Shown: piece after piece, positions 33,489 through 44,282 of the stretch
Numbering within the stretch: position 1 is the first letter of the stretch
Layout of the letters: each line of letters opens with the position of its first letter
NCBI GenBank assembly: GCA_030077755.1
Contig: JAQJZZ010000010.1
Coordinates: 2,542,001-2,606,000, forward strand
Reading direction: 5' to 3'
Source of the DNA: Filosporella fistucella
Taxonomy: Eukaryota; Ascomycota; Leotiomycetes; Helotiales
Length of the DNA stretch: 64,000 nucleotides
The notes under the pieces: generated by a model
Database searches by the model: none
What the model was told of the DNA's origin: nothing
Seen by the model: the letters and a program-made list of their open reading frames with translations, nothing else
Position numbers and translations under genes: made by a program

Positions 33489-34043
33489 GTTCGAGAAAAT
33501 ATTAACAAAGAGCAAGTACACAGAGGTGAATGCTAATGTATTAATGGAATAGCATGTTTGAAGAAGAGACGCAAGAGCGCGGTTGAGCTTTGATCCAGGC
33601 GCCGCAAGCCACTATAAAAAGCAGCATGTTTGGTAGGTGTCAGATGTTTTTGTTTCATAGCCTCGTCTGGGCTGTCAGTGACATGCTTGTCAGGGTCTAG
33701 ATTTGGGGCCTTGGCGATGGGATGTGTCGATCATATGCCAGGCGAAAACCCACTTGGAATCTTGATTTGAGGTATCCGCAATAATTTCAAGCACGTATAT
33801 TTCTACGATAGAAAATATACTTGACGATAGATATCTCAACATTGTATATCAATCTTGATATACAAATCGTTGTTGGGACCGAGAAATTGTTCGAGTCGAG
33901 GATTTCATGTGCATCACAACGGTTTAGTCGAGGAAACCAGCAAAGCGATAAGTAATAGTCATGATCCCATATCACTACATTCCATCTTCAAAGCTAGATA
34001 CAATATCTAAGCAAATACACTCCATTGATCCCCTGGGTATAAT
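33489..34043. other. Intergenic region upstream of the acid phosphatase
   Basis: Holds the acid-phosphatase promoter and the 3' end of the dynactin gene. A CACGTA (half E-box) lies at about 33791. No gene supported. Confidence 0.4.
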
Positions 34044-37000
34044 TTACATGAATCCAAGCCTTCCCCTAAATCCTTCAAATTCATCCGAATTTACAATCTC
34101 TACCTCGCCTCCAGGTCTAACTCCCTTGCCTTCAAATTCAGGAAGGGTCAATTGCACCTGTGCAGCCATTACACCTCTCTTTCTCTCCATTCTACGATTC
34201 GCATCTCTCTCCTCCAACACTCGTGCTTTCTTCACCACAACCTCTTTCCAACTATTCCATGCCTCGTAATTTTCTCTCTGTGTAGCAACGTGATATTGAG
34301 GAGTAGTCTTTGCAGGTCGCCATGCAAGTCTATTCTTAGGCATAGTGCTGAGATCGTATATTTTGGCGGTGGTAGTGAGGTTGAGTAACTCATTGAGAAC
34401 ATCCTCGCCTTCTCTGACTACAAGGGTTTTTCGCTGCTCTTCCTTAGTCTTCGGCTTGATTAATGGTGCCTCTAGCCAATCCAAACTCTCCCTCTCATTG
34501 AGACGAGCACGACGATTGTCCTCGCGTAGGAAACGAACACCTGCTTGTAGGCTAGCAATTTCGGATTTCAGGGCTTCCATCTCTCGTGCTGTAGCAACAG
34601 CTCTCTCTTGGCCAGCTTTGGAGCCAGGGGCGGCGACGCCAATAGCTTTAGCGTCTTCTGCAACCTTCTTCCATTTTTCTCTGTCCGCTTCGATTGTTGT
34701 GAGCTCCTTGTTCTGAGACTCGATGGCTTCCGTCAGCTCTACTTCGCGTTTCTTGGCGTCTTCGATCTTCTTCTCCAATTCAGTAATCCGCTCATTCTTC
34801 TTAGTAGCATCTCTCATTCGGCTTTCGAGAAGCTCGATCTTGACCGATGCCTCTTCGAGAGTCTGATCTTTCATGGCGATCAATCTAGCACGCTCATGAT
34901 TGTCATCCTTCAGACGACGCATTTCTTCCTCTGCGTCAACGTGCACAGTCTTGGAAGACTTCAATTCCTGTGATCTTAGTACCCATGGAGCTGAAGCTCG
35001 CTCGAACTCTTGTGTTATTTCAAGATCAGACGCCAGAGATGCGAGATCAACCAATGAGGCTGTAAGGGTGCGAATTTTGTTGAGATAAGTCGAGAATAGG
35101 TCGGATTCGCTAGATGCAAATAGGTTCGTTGTTGTGCGGTGAACAGTGCTTTGTACTTCCAGGTATGTCAATGGCTCTGCTCTACCCTCTTCATGGAGAA
35201 GAACATAGAGATCATCTCCAATTTGTCGTGAAAATTTAGCCAGTTCCTCGGTAGCAGTCTCACACTGCTCGAAGGTCTGTATTGTATCTGGCGTAAGCGA
35301 CAATGAACGGGTTTTGAGATCCTCCAGTGCTCGAACGGCTTTGCCAATAATAACCTTGGCACTCCTAGTTTGAGAAACAACAGCTTCAGTCTTCCGAGAA
35401 AAGTGTTGAGCAAGCTCATCTTCATCACCTTGGCTAGGGATAATTGTCTGAACCATCACTCTGGCGGCTGACATCGCTGCGGCTGCATTCTCGAGATGGC
35501 TCTGCATGACAAGAGTTCGCATATGCACTTCATCAGCATAGCTAGCCAGACCAGTAGATATGTGAACTTCAGCCAAATGCGACATAAGTGCAATGGTACG
35601 TTGAAGTTCTCCGGCACATTGCTTCACTTTCAGCTCGTCACGTCGAAGACCATCAATCCATCCATTCAAAGCCCTCTCGACAGGTTCAAGTTCGTATAGA
35701 GCACCCTCGTACTTGGCGAACTCTTCCGTTGTGCAGTGGCTGATGGCATTGACAAATCGATCACACATTGCAGTGACCCAGGACAGCTTATCAAGGACAT
35801 CACATCCCGCAAACAAATCATCTTCGTGGCCAACAGGTGGCTGACCATTGACACGCTCCTTGACGAACCCATGAATCAGGTTTGCTTTGAATCCAACTCT
35901 CTTGAATCTCAAGAGCGCTAGCACAGAGTCTCTATCGGCATGGAATGCTTCAGGCAAGAAAAGTTGAACAATAGCGAGATGCTCTGATGCTTCTTGTGCA
36001 TCGAGACGACGCAATTCCAAATCGATGGTCTTGACTTGAGTCTTCGCAGCAGAAACTTGCAGCTTCAAATTGAGGTCCATCATTGCCCGTGATCGACTGT
36101 TCAATTGCTCGGACTCTGTCTCGGTCACAGCGTGAGATGCTCTGATGTCCTCCAGATCGCTCTGCAAATTGGTGACTAGCTCCCGGAATCGTGATAAAGT
36201 GTATTCCATATCTTCCATGGTCTCTTCCTGTTGAGCAGCACGTCGAGCCTGTTCGGTGATAATGCTGTCCTTGAAGTCAATGTCTTCTTGCATCTCTTTC
36301 TCGGTTTCGACATGGTTGATTTCAAGCTCGTCATTCAACTCTTTCAGACTCTCAAGATCCTCAATCGTAGCTTTGAGTTCTTCGATTTGCTCATTCATAC
36401 TCATGTTTCGGTCAGTCAACTCCTCAATCATGTCTTCCGCACCAAGAGCATTGTCGAGTTGCTGTCGGAGATCCTCGATAGCTGCTTCAGACTGCGCAAG
36501 CTTTTCTTTGACGACTTCATAATGCTCTTTAACGGATCCAAATTCTCGGACGTCTTCTTCGAGACTCTTGATTTCATGTCGCAGCTCAGCTTCTGTCTGC
36601 TGGGTCATGTCCCGGAGTCGAATCAGAGCTTCTCTTAGTCGTTCATTATTCCTCTCCATCTGCAACCAGCCTTGACTGCTCTTCTCCTCTGGGCTCATCT
36701 CACCACCAAGCTCTGCATTTTCTTCTCTTAATACCTCGACCTCCAACTCTAGCTCCTCAACCTTCAATTTTAGAGCGTCTAATTCGGTTCGGAGTGATTC
36801 GGCAGTCTCCTCTGCCATTTCTCGGTCAAGAGTTGCCATTTCCAACTCAACCTCATGATCAGCCTGTAGGTTTTCTATTTCGCCAAACCTTGTCTCCTGC
36901 TCTTTGATCTGCTTCCTCAAGTCGGTGATTTCTTGCTGCTGTGGCTGATATTTAGTTTGTAATTTTTGAATGATCCCTTCGAATTTGTCTCGCTCCGCTT

Positions 37001-38081
37001 GGATCTTGTCCAGAGCCTTCAACTTGTCTCTGTCCTCCATCCTCTTCTTGTCCATTAGCCGTAGTTTCGTCTTAAGGTCCTCAATTTCACGACTTGCTGC
37101 CGTGCTAGCAGTACCTCTTTGGGAAACGGGAGATGCATTGCTTCTCGCTGATGTTGGGGACCCATTCGATCGATCCGCTGCGGATGTCCTGGACAGAACT
37201 GGGCTCATTGGTTTTGGAGACAAGATAGTATCATCACTTTTCACTGGAGAAGCTACCCTATCCTCGTCACCGGTATCCTGCCCACTTTCGCTTTGTCCGC
37301 CATTACTGAGCTGGCTTCCTATTGATCCAACCCTAGCTCCGGGTAATGGTCGTGGTTTTGGTGCAAGAGATGTTCGATTGCTTATGACTCTCGAGCTAGG
37401 AGCAGTATTTCGATTTCCAACACCAGTTCCTCCGGCTAGCGATTGTCTCGAGGTAGATGTTGGTCTAGCAGGTGGTCCCATAGATGTACGATTGCCTGTT
37501 AAACTCGGTCTTGCTTTCGATAATGTAACGGAGGGGTTTCTTGCGTTAGAAGGTGTGCCAGTCCTTGGGGTAGAAGCAGCTGATGTACCAGCAGACAATT
37601 GTTTTGTTGGGGACTTTGTGGGAGACTAGCATAGCAATCAGCATTTGCCCAGCATATAGCCATGTAGACATACCCTTAACATGCTCGAAGGTCGTGATCT
37701 GGTCGCAGGACTCGGACTCGCAGCATTTATACTCATTCTCTTCCCTGCTGCCGCGTCTGCCACGCTTGTTCTTCTACCCAGTGCAGCACCACCAACACTA
37801 CTCGGCCTCGCAGGTTTCTTCGCAGCGGATACATTTCTTTGTGGAGGGGGAGGGGCCTGCTCAATTACCACCGCAGCTGACGGCCTTAGAAACATTCCCT
37901 TGTTCATTACACATTCGAAGTATTGTTCTCCTTGTACGGTTCCATCATTTTTCCCATCAAATCCTTCCAACTCGACTCCAAGCCATTCTCCAGCAGCAAA
38001 ACGTGTCTCTCCAACATAGCGTACTGTTGCGACTCGACCATCGCTGAGCTGGACCGTTTGGCCGATTGCAAACTCAGACAT
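34044..38081 (-). CDS. Dynactin large subunit p150Glued (ro-3/nip100-like)
   Basis: Largest subunit of dynactin, the cofactor that links dynein to cargo and microtubule plus ends; in fungi needed for nuclear migration and endosome transport. Two exons (38081-37674, 37625-34044) with a 48-bp phase-0 intron give 1329 residues. Residues 1-70 are a CAP-Gly domain, with WLGVELEGFDGKNDGTVQG carrying the GKNDG tubulin/EB1-binding motif. A Ser/Pro/Arg-rich basic region (about 90-250) follows, then a long coiled coil (CC1, about 270-600). The conserved dynactin central domain runs from LPEAFHADRDSVLALLRF onward, and a second coiled coil (CC2) from about 980. Full-length and intact. The basic Ser-rich segment probably adds microtubule affinity. 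Confidence 0.95.
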
Positions 38082-38909
38082 GATGATTTATCATTGATAT
38101 TCGAGTTCCATCGGCGCCTGGGGGGTTGTGACGGCGTTCGACGCTGATTAGAGCTATTCAATTAGCTGTTTTGGTGTTGTCGTTGTCGCGTTCGTTTCAA
38201 AAGGGGAACGCGCTTGATTAGTCAGCAAATGATTCTCCATCTCGGACAATCTCCATTTTTTGGCTTCAACTTGAACAAGTACTTTGATTTCAACAATACA
38301 TTTTGTATCAAGTTCTTGAAGATTTGGGTTTCTCTATTGCTTGCATACGTATCTCAGTTGCACAAATCATCGGTTTTAATAACATTTAGAGAGCTATAAG
38401 CTCCCGTATAACCTCTCTTTCAATCAATACCTTCAGTTCTGTATCCCAAAGCTGTCGGTTCGCACTCATTCTGCTTTCCAAGTTCTCTTCATTCTTCTAT
38501 TTCTGACATTTTTCGAAATTTAGGGGATTTGTTACTTAGAAGAGTGATGGCGCTGCGTTAACTTTCACTGGACATTGGTCCAGAAAGCGAACATCGGCGA
38601 CTTGAAAAAAACCCAAGCCTGCATCGGGTCACAAATCGTGTATTATCTTCAAAATTCTTGCATTTAATACCACATTTGGAATGTATCGATCAATTTAGCA
38701 CGAGCCCAGCGATCATGCATAAGCATTACAGCCTTCTTCTCCCTATCTCGATTCCACTATCTCTTTGTCTTTCTCCAACTCTGACCCATATGTATAAGTT
38801 TCCACGTTCCTCTCCGTATCCATCCTTGTTTTCTTTCCGTAGCCCCATTTCCTTCACCACTCTTAGTTCCCCGTCTTGTTCATAATTAAATTCTACGTTT
38901 ATTCCTTTG
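38082..38909. other. Promoter-side region of the dynactin gene
   Basis: AT- and CT-rich leader-like sequence with no supported gene. A short frame at 38658-38885 is leucine/serine-rich but has no start context or homology cue. Confidence 0.4.
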
Positions 38910-39184
38910 TTACCTCTGTATGCTAATCGTAAGAGTTTTCTGTGGGGCTTGGACGCCTACGAGGGATCAATACTTTTTACAGAACCCGGCATTCAGCGCA
39001 AGTTACCTACCTCTTGCTTAGTGAGCCAGATAGTACAGTACACGTCGGCATCTTTGGCATTAGGATCTGCGCGGATCGAGGTGTATTCTCCTGAGTGAGA
39101 AGGCATTGAGTCAGGATCGTGAGGAAGCGGAATTGAGAATATGTTTTGCTTTCCTAAGCTGATGATTTCTGTCAAGGTAGACAT
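38910..39184 (-). CDS. Small hypothetical protein, doubtful
   Basis: A candidate two-exon gene. An exon from 39184 encodes MSTLTEIISLGKQNIF... and reaches a GAG|GTAGGT donor. Splicing to the CACAG acceptor at 38940 gives a short end (KTLTISIQR) and a stop, for about 67 residues. The sequence is hydrophilic, with no signal peptide, helix or known motif. It lies between the dynactin promoter and the DnaJ-like candidate. It may be a real small gene, a piece of a larger one, or chance. Confidence 0.25.
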
Positions 39185-39669
39185 ATTGCCGCTCGGCGTG
39201 CTTGATTTTGAATGGCTAGTGGTAAATTGGCCGGCCCTCTTCTGAGTGAGATTACATCTGATTATTTCTCATTAAATATCAATATAAATGAGCCGTATGC
39301 AAAGGTGTTGATGATTCACGAGTGAGAATAAATTCGTGAATCAAAACTATAGGGATTTCAACTTCTACCACTGATCCTTTTACGATCCTTTATTATCCTC
39401 TGGATTCTTGTCCCAAATCTATCAGTTCTCCGTGTCACGAAGCATATCAAGTCCACAATTATACACTTCTGGTAGACTTCTAGCTTCAGAGCGATGACCC
39501 AGATCCAGAATTCCATAGATCTCAAACTCTTGGTGATATTTGTTGGCATTTAATAATCTCATTGATATTCTAAAACAAAGATAGAGGACCTTAGATTCTG
39601 TTATTTCTTCATTTTGATTTACACCAAGTTTCATGATCCTTCCCTCCCTTGCGGCCAGATATTTACCTA
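39185..39669. other. Short intergenic stretch
   Basis: No gene is supported. Minus-strand frames at 39358-39634 are open but lack splice-supported extension or motifs. Confidence 0.35.
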
Positions 39670-41123
39670 TTAGTTTTCAACCTTAAATTTGAGAATCAAG
39701 TCTCCTCGCTCTCCTCCTTCCGGATCGTCTTCTCTTCTCAACCCCCGTTCCCATGCCCTGTCCTCCAGAAGCTCTTCTTTCTTGACTTTCACTTCCTCCC
39801 TGAGATATCCCAGCCCCTCACAAACCACAACCTCCCCATCTCTTGTTACACCCTCTCTCATCAGCAAGAACTTTTTGCCATTCATGTGCATTAGATGCAA
39901 CCTCATGGCAAGGCTCTCAAGCGATTGTAGGTGGGTTATGGAGAGAGTATGGCGAATGTCTGCATCTGCCGGGGCAGGATCATCACCAGGTATTAGTTGG
40001 GTGTCTATAGGCCAGTTGAGCCTTATCATTTCGGTGCTAAACTTAGTAGGCAGCTAGGCGTTTTTGTGTCCAGACCACTGATGTTGTTCAATATGATTGA
40101 CCCTGGTCATTAGGTATCTGGTAGAAAGTTTTAAGAGAGCTAGAATGTAATGAAAATCGAGAAAAGAGAGAATGCACTATTGAATATGGTCGTAGCACAT
40201 TTCTTTGGGAATCACATCAAATTTCAAAGCCCCACCTGCGAATCATGGGATATTGCTCATTCCCACGTGTGTAAGTTTTAGATCTCGAGAATCAGATTTT
40301 CTAGTTATAAAATGATTTGAACTGTCCGCTTTCTTCAATTACAACGGTAACTTCAGAAAACTATTGAAGGAGACATACTCTTTCCTCCCAAGTCCAGAAA
40401 CAGGCCAAATCTCGCTGAAGTTTGTCCATCCCTCACCAATATAGAAGATAACTTACATAAGGCGAGGTACGATGATTAGAAATATAATATCTACGAGAGT
40501 GAGAAAAGAGAGATATGAGGTCACAAGTGCATTACAATCTTATTTCCAAGGTACACATGATAATAATTCATCCACCACAACCCACTTACTTGAGAATTCC
40601 AAGACGAAAAGCCCACCTTCTGGTATAGCATGTATCAAATCTTTAGTGACTGCTCCAACATCCTGAATAATCATTCGATTTCCCTACTTTGATTGAAAAA
40701 GAGGGCCTACGAATCGAGTACAACATGCAATAATGGATTGACGTTTAGAAGACATTTCACTAAACTACTTTTTCTATGGAAGTTCCAAAGTCAAAAATAT
40801 CACCTTTTACTATGACATCCAATACAATTTGTTCATAAGTATACTTGCATCCGATTCACTGCCCTATTTTCTTCCAGCGAGTTCTTGAAAATGAACCTCT
40901 CGCTTTCGAATACGTGCAACAAAGATAGATCATCCCAAACATCAACGTCTATTAATTCACTTGCTCTCGGTGTCCCACTACGGGCCGAGCTACAAATAAC
41001 GACGTCTTCAAGTTTGAGCGTGATGGGCAACACACAAGTTTGGTTCTCAGCAAGTTCTAAATTATCCAGTGAATTAGCATAGTGCATCTGATAAGTTGAG
41101 TTAGAGTCAAGAGTAGTTGTCAA
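39670..41123 (-). CDS. Candidate J-domain-less DnaJ C-terminal-like protein
   Basis: Six exons can be read with every phase matching: 41123-40845, 40683-40590, 40490-40457, 40414-40362, 40235-40178 and 40036-39670, giving 294 residues. The last exon resembles the second substrate-binding domain of Hsp40/DnaJ. HTLSITHLQSLESL, NGKKFLLMREGVTRDGEV, VVCEGLGYL and the final GERGDLILKFKVEN follow the order SL..AL..GF / dGk / G...g...l.G.G / GDLxVxF of that domain. The middle piece IIFLIIVPR recalls the DIVFxxxxxPH segment ending the first domain. No J domain (HPD motif) exists, and only 132 bp separate this start from the fasciclin gene. The start is uncertain: ACTTATCAG just before ATGCAC at 41089 looks like an acceptor. 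One donor (after 40362) is weak. Possibly a divergent co-chaperone, or a decayed one. Confidence 0.42.
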
Positions 41124-41255
41124 ATTTTTTCTTATTTCGCTACAGATACCCCCTTACACCGAACTTTAAATAAAGTTACAAAGATAATCCAACACCAAAT
41201 AAACTCCTCTCACTCTTCTGCTGCTGCAAAAAATTTCAACCGCAGGCAAACCATC

Positions 41256-42635
41256 TCATAGTGCAGCAACAGCAATACCCATTCCAAGCAAGGCAGCCAC
41301 ACCCAAAGTACCCATCGCTCTCTCTGCTCCAGCGGTCATGGTAGAAGCACTAGGTGCCGTGGTAGTGGCACTGATACCACTCGTGAATGGGACATTAGAT
41401 GCAGAGCTGACGCCCGAGAAAGCAACTGCTTGTGTAGCCGCTGTTGGGACAGGAGTAGCTGTTGAGTTTGCAGGATTGAGGACACTATTTTCGTTAGCAT
41501 CATCCCTCATTTCAGAATCGCAAGAGGAATATGAATGTGAGAACCAGGAAGATCGGTTCAAACTGAGGAGAAGGGAAAGGGACTTACTTATCAAGAACAT
41601 GAACAACCCCGTTGCTAACAATAATATCCGTAATCGTCACATGCGCACTATTCAAGAATACCTTTCCGCTCACCACCTCCGTTTTCGCCTGTTGTCCATT
41701 CAACATCGTCAGACTCGAATTCGCTCTTGCACCTGTCAACACAGACGAGTACGCCACGGTACCATTCAAGATATGGTACTGCAGAATAGGAGCCAATTGC
41801 ATAGCTTGCAACATATTCGCGGCACTTCCGATTCTCTGAAATGCTGCGTTCGAAGGCGCGAAAATGGTGACATCCTTCAAGCTATCGACTGGAGCGACAA
41901 GAGAAGTTGTTGTCAAGGCACCAACTAAGGCTGTAAGTTGGGAATCGAGGAGCGATGTGGATGGTGGAGGAGGAATGGTGAGCACTTTGTCGATAATATG
42001 GATTACGCCTCCTGTGAACATGATGTCGGCGGTTGAAACCATGCTCATTTCCTTGAGGCCAGACATGAACATTACTTTGCTGTTCATCAGAGAGGCGGAA
42101 ACGACCTGGCCGTTTGTGACGTTGGTGTAAATGGGGTTTGTGAGTAGGGAGGGAATAAAAGCTGCGTTCATGGGGACAGAGGACGCAGGATGTGAGCCTA
42201 CGAGAACATGATATTCTGGCGATATGTCAGTGATCGTAGTGTAGAGCGAGAAAAACGAGTGATGCTTACGAAGTAGAGCAGCCACCATATTCTGGTCTTT
42301 CGACAGCGCCATTCCAGCAGCCGTGCTCAGAACTTTGGAGAAAGCATCGTTACTTGGTGCCAGAATTGTAATATTTTGAGCACCCATCAAAGCAGATGTG
42401 AGAGCTGGTTGAGCCGCGAGTAGACCTATAGACAACTGTTAGCCTCTAACACACTTTTATTCCCTCTAAATCTTCTCTCGTGCACGGCTTGGATACTGGA
42501 TTCAAAAGTAGTTATAACGAAGGACTTACTATTAAGTGTACTCAACGTCTTATTTTGCGATGCCAAAGCATCAGCCAGAGACATAGTCTGCGCCGATGCC
42601 AGTCCAGCCAGTGCGAGAGTGAAGAAGAGCTGCAT
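41256..42635 (-). CDS. GPI-anchored fasciclin (FAS1) domain protein
   Basis: Cell-surface protein with two FAS1 domains, a fold used in cell adhesion and found on fungal walls and plasma membranes. Four exons (42635-42530, 42425-42270, 42215-41588, 41484-41256) join in phase to give 372 residues. Signal peptide MQLFFTLALAGLASA. FAS1 domain 1: NITILAPSNDAFSKV to QYHVLVGS and GGVIHIIDKVL. Domain 2: DVTIFAPSNAAFQRI, LQYHILNGTV and NGVVHVLDNVLNP. These are the H1 and H2 boxes of the family. A Ser/Thr/Ala-rich stalk follows, then a C-terminal hydrophobic tail (LGVAALLGMGIAVAAL), typical of a GPI signal. Tandem with the DnaJ-like candidate downstream. Confidence 0.93.
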
Positions 42636-44282
42636 GATGACCTGATTTCCACTTTTCGAATCGAGGAATATAAAATGTTGGTAAGAGAGAATAGAAATTA
42701 AGCCCTACACAGAAACAAAGATATGGTAAACAAAAATATATCCGGCCAAGCTCACAGAACCGACGACTCTCCAAAATCATCCTCGGGGGAGGAAAGGGAT
42801 ATAAGGACAAACACCTCTATGTAACAAGTCTAGCAAGGATACAAAGACACTGATATCACACAGACACAGAACCAGAAACTTGACTGTCACTTGCCACAGC
42901 CTACCCTCTGCAGCAAGCTCGGCTGTCACCACCAGGAGATACCCAAGGAGATCGGAACATCACAGAAACCTTAAAGAAACCTTGGAGCTCCTCGCTCCTG
43001 CAAAGGTGAGAAGGGGAAAGGGGAAAAAATATGCATTGTCCTCGAGTTCGAGGAGAGATCGTGAGATAGAGAGCTTGTCCTTGAAATTGCTTGCATGGAT
43101 TGCAAACTAGAGGGGCGAGATACTATAGGAAAGATGAGAACACCCATCCAATCCCACACTCCCAATCTGCAACATCAAAGAAACAACCCCGAAGATTAAA
43201 CCTCTCGACTAAGAGTCTAAGATTCTTTCATGCATAGATGCACGGATTCCCGCTGTGAGAGAGGGCGGAGGGATCCGTAGCTTAGCTCTTCGAAATGATT
43301 CAATGGAGACATGCTTCGAGGTTCGAGCCGTAGCTTTCCTCCCTTCTCCTGCCGTTCCTCTAGGCTTTGATTTAGACATTTGAATATCTCGTCGCTAGAA
43401 TTGAATTCGATCTCCAGTCTCTCATTACATCTCTTGTGCCCCTACGCCCACAAACCAACAATTACGCCCATTCATATACACCTAATGCTCCCCTTCACTC
43501 CATAACTTTTCACAGTAGATCCCCCATCTCCCCCCAAACTCTAACTTTAACCTTAATCCCTTTCCTTGCGAGAAAGCCTAGTGCAACCCGTTTGAAACAC
43601 TTTCTAAAATCCACCCAAGACATATCCATCCATCTCAGTGGCCGCCCACCAAAGTCTGTGCGTCCGAAACAGTACAGAAACGGGAGAAGCTTTGGGTATG
43701 CTTGTTTGTTTCTAGAGGTTCTGCTGGAGAGCTTATATGGTTCGGAGGGATCTTAGGGTCTTGAGATGGGGGATGGGAATCACTTGCTTGTTTTTGATTG
43801 TCAGATCTGGGTGGGGAGGGAAGGGAGGCGAAGGGAAGGGAAGGGAAGGGCTCAAAGTGACTTGTTTGATTTGATTCTGATACCATGCATTTGATTCGGC
43901 TCATCATCTCCAACTCCCCCACGTAGGTATATACAATTTCCACTTCTCAAGCGGGGGCCATTCCAGCCTTCTCTCAATCTACCCTTCCCGCGCCAATGCA
44001 ACCCATCTACCTCTCAAAACACATCATAACATACATTATCAAGCCAGTCACTTCATCACAGCGGCCATCGCATCACATCAGAAAGGAAAAGGGGGATATC
44101 ACAGGTCAAGTCGTAAGCATGCTCCGCTAAACCAAAGTTGTCGTTCGTACCGGTGCCGGCTCGATGCAATGGATTGGAGCCTGTTGTTGAGGAAGATTTC
44201 TTTTAGTGAACACGAAAGGAAAGTGGTAGTGCTGTACAAGTTCGTGAGGTGGTCGTTAGGCTATTGAACAACGTAAAGAAGG
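42636..44282. other. 1.6-kb intergenic region with a G-rich tract
   Basis: Promoter side of the fasciclin gene and 3' flank of the RabGAP gene. It contains the G-run tract at 43809-43850 and CT-rich sequence around 43440-43560. No gene supported; the frame 43436-43756 is low-complexity. Confidence 0.45.
43809..43850 (+). repeat. G-run tract, AAGGG microsatellite (G-quadruplex-capable)
   Basis: Eight runs of three or four G separated mostly by 1-2 nt. The right part consists of tandem AAGGG units. This pattern satisfies the usual G3+N1-7 rule for an intramolecular G-quadruplex on the plus strand. Confidence 0.8.

Noticed and set aside
36970..37629. 219-codon plus-strand frame antisense to dynactin
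   Set aside because: It is a shadow of the Ser/Pro-rich and coiled-coil coding sequence on the minus strand. Dynactin is continuous and conserved there.
43268..43345. tRNA-like signals: A-box-like TAGCTTAGC and B-box-like GGTTCGAGCC at a plausible distance
   Set aside because: The arms needed for the acceptor and T stems are not complementary, so no cloverleaf can be drawn.
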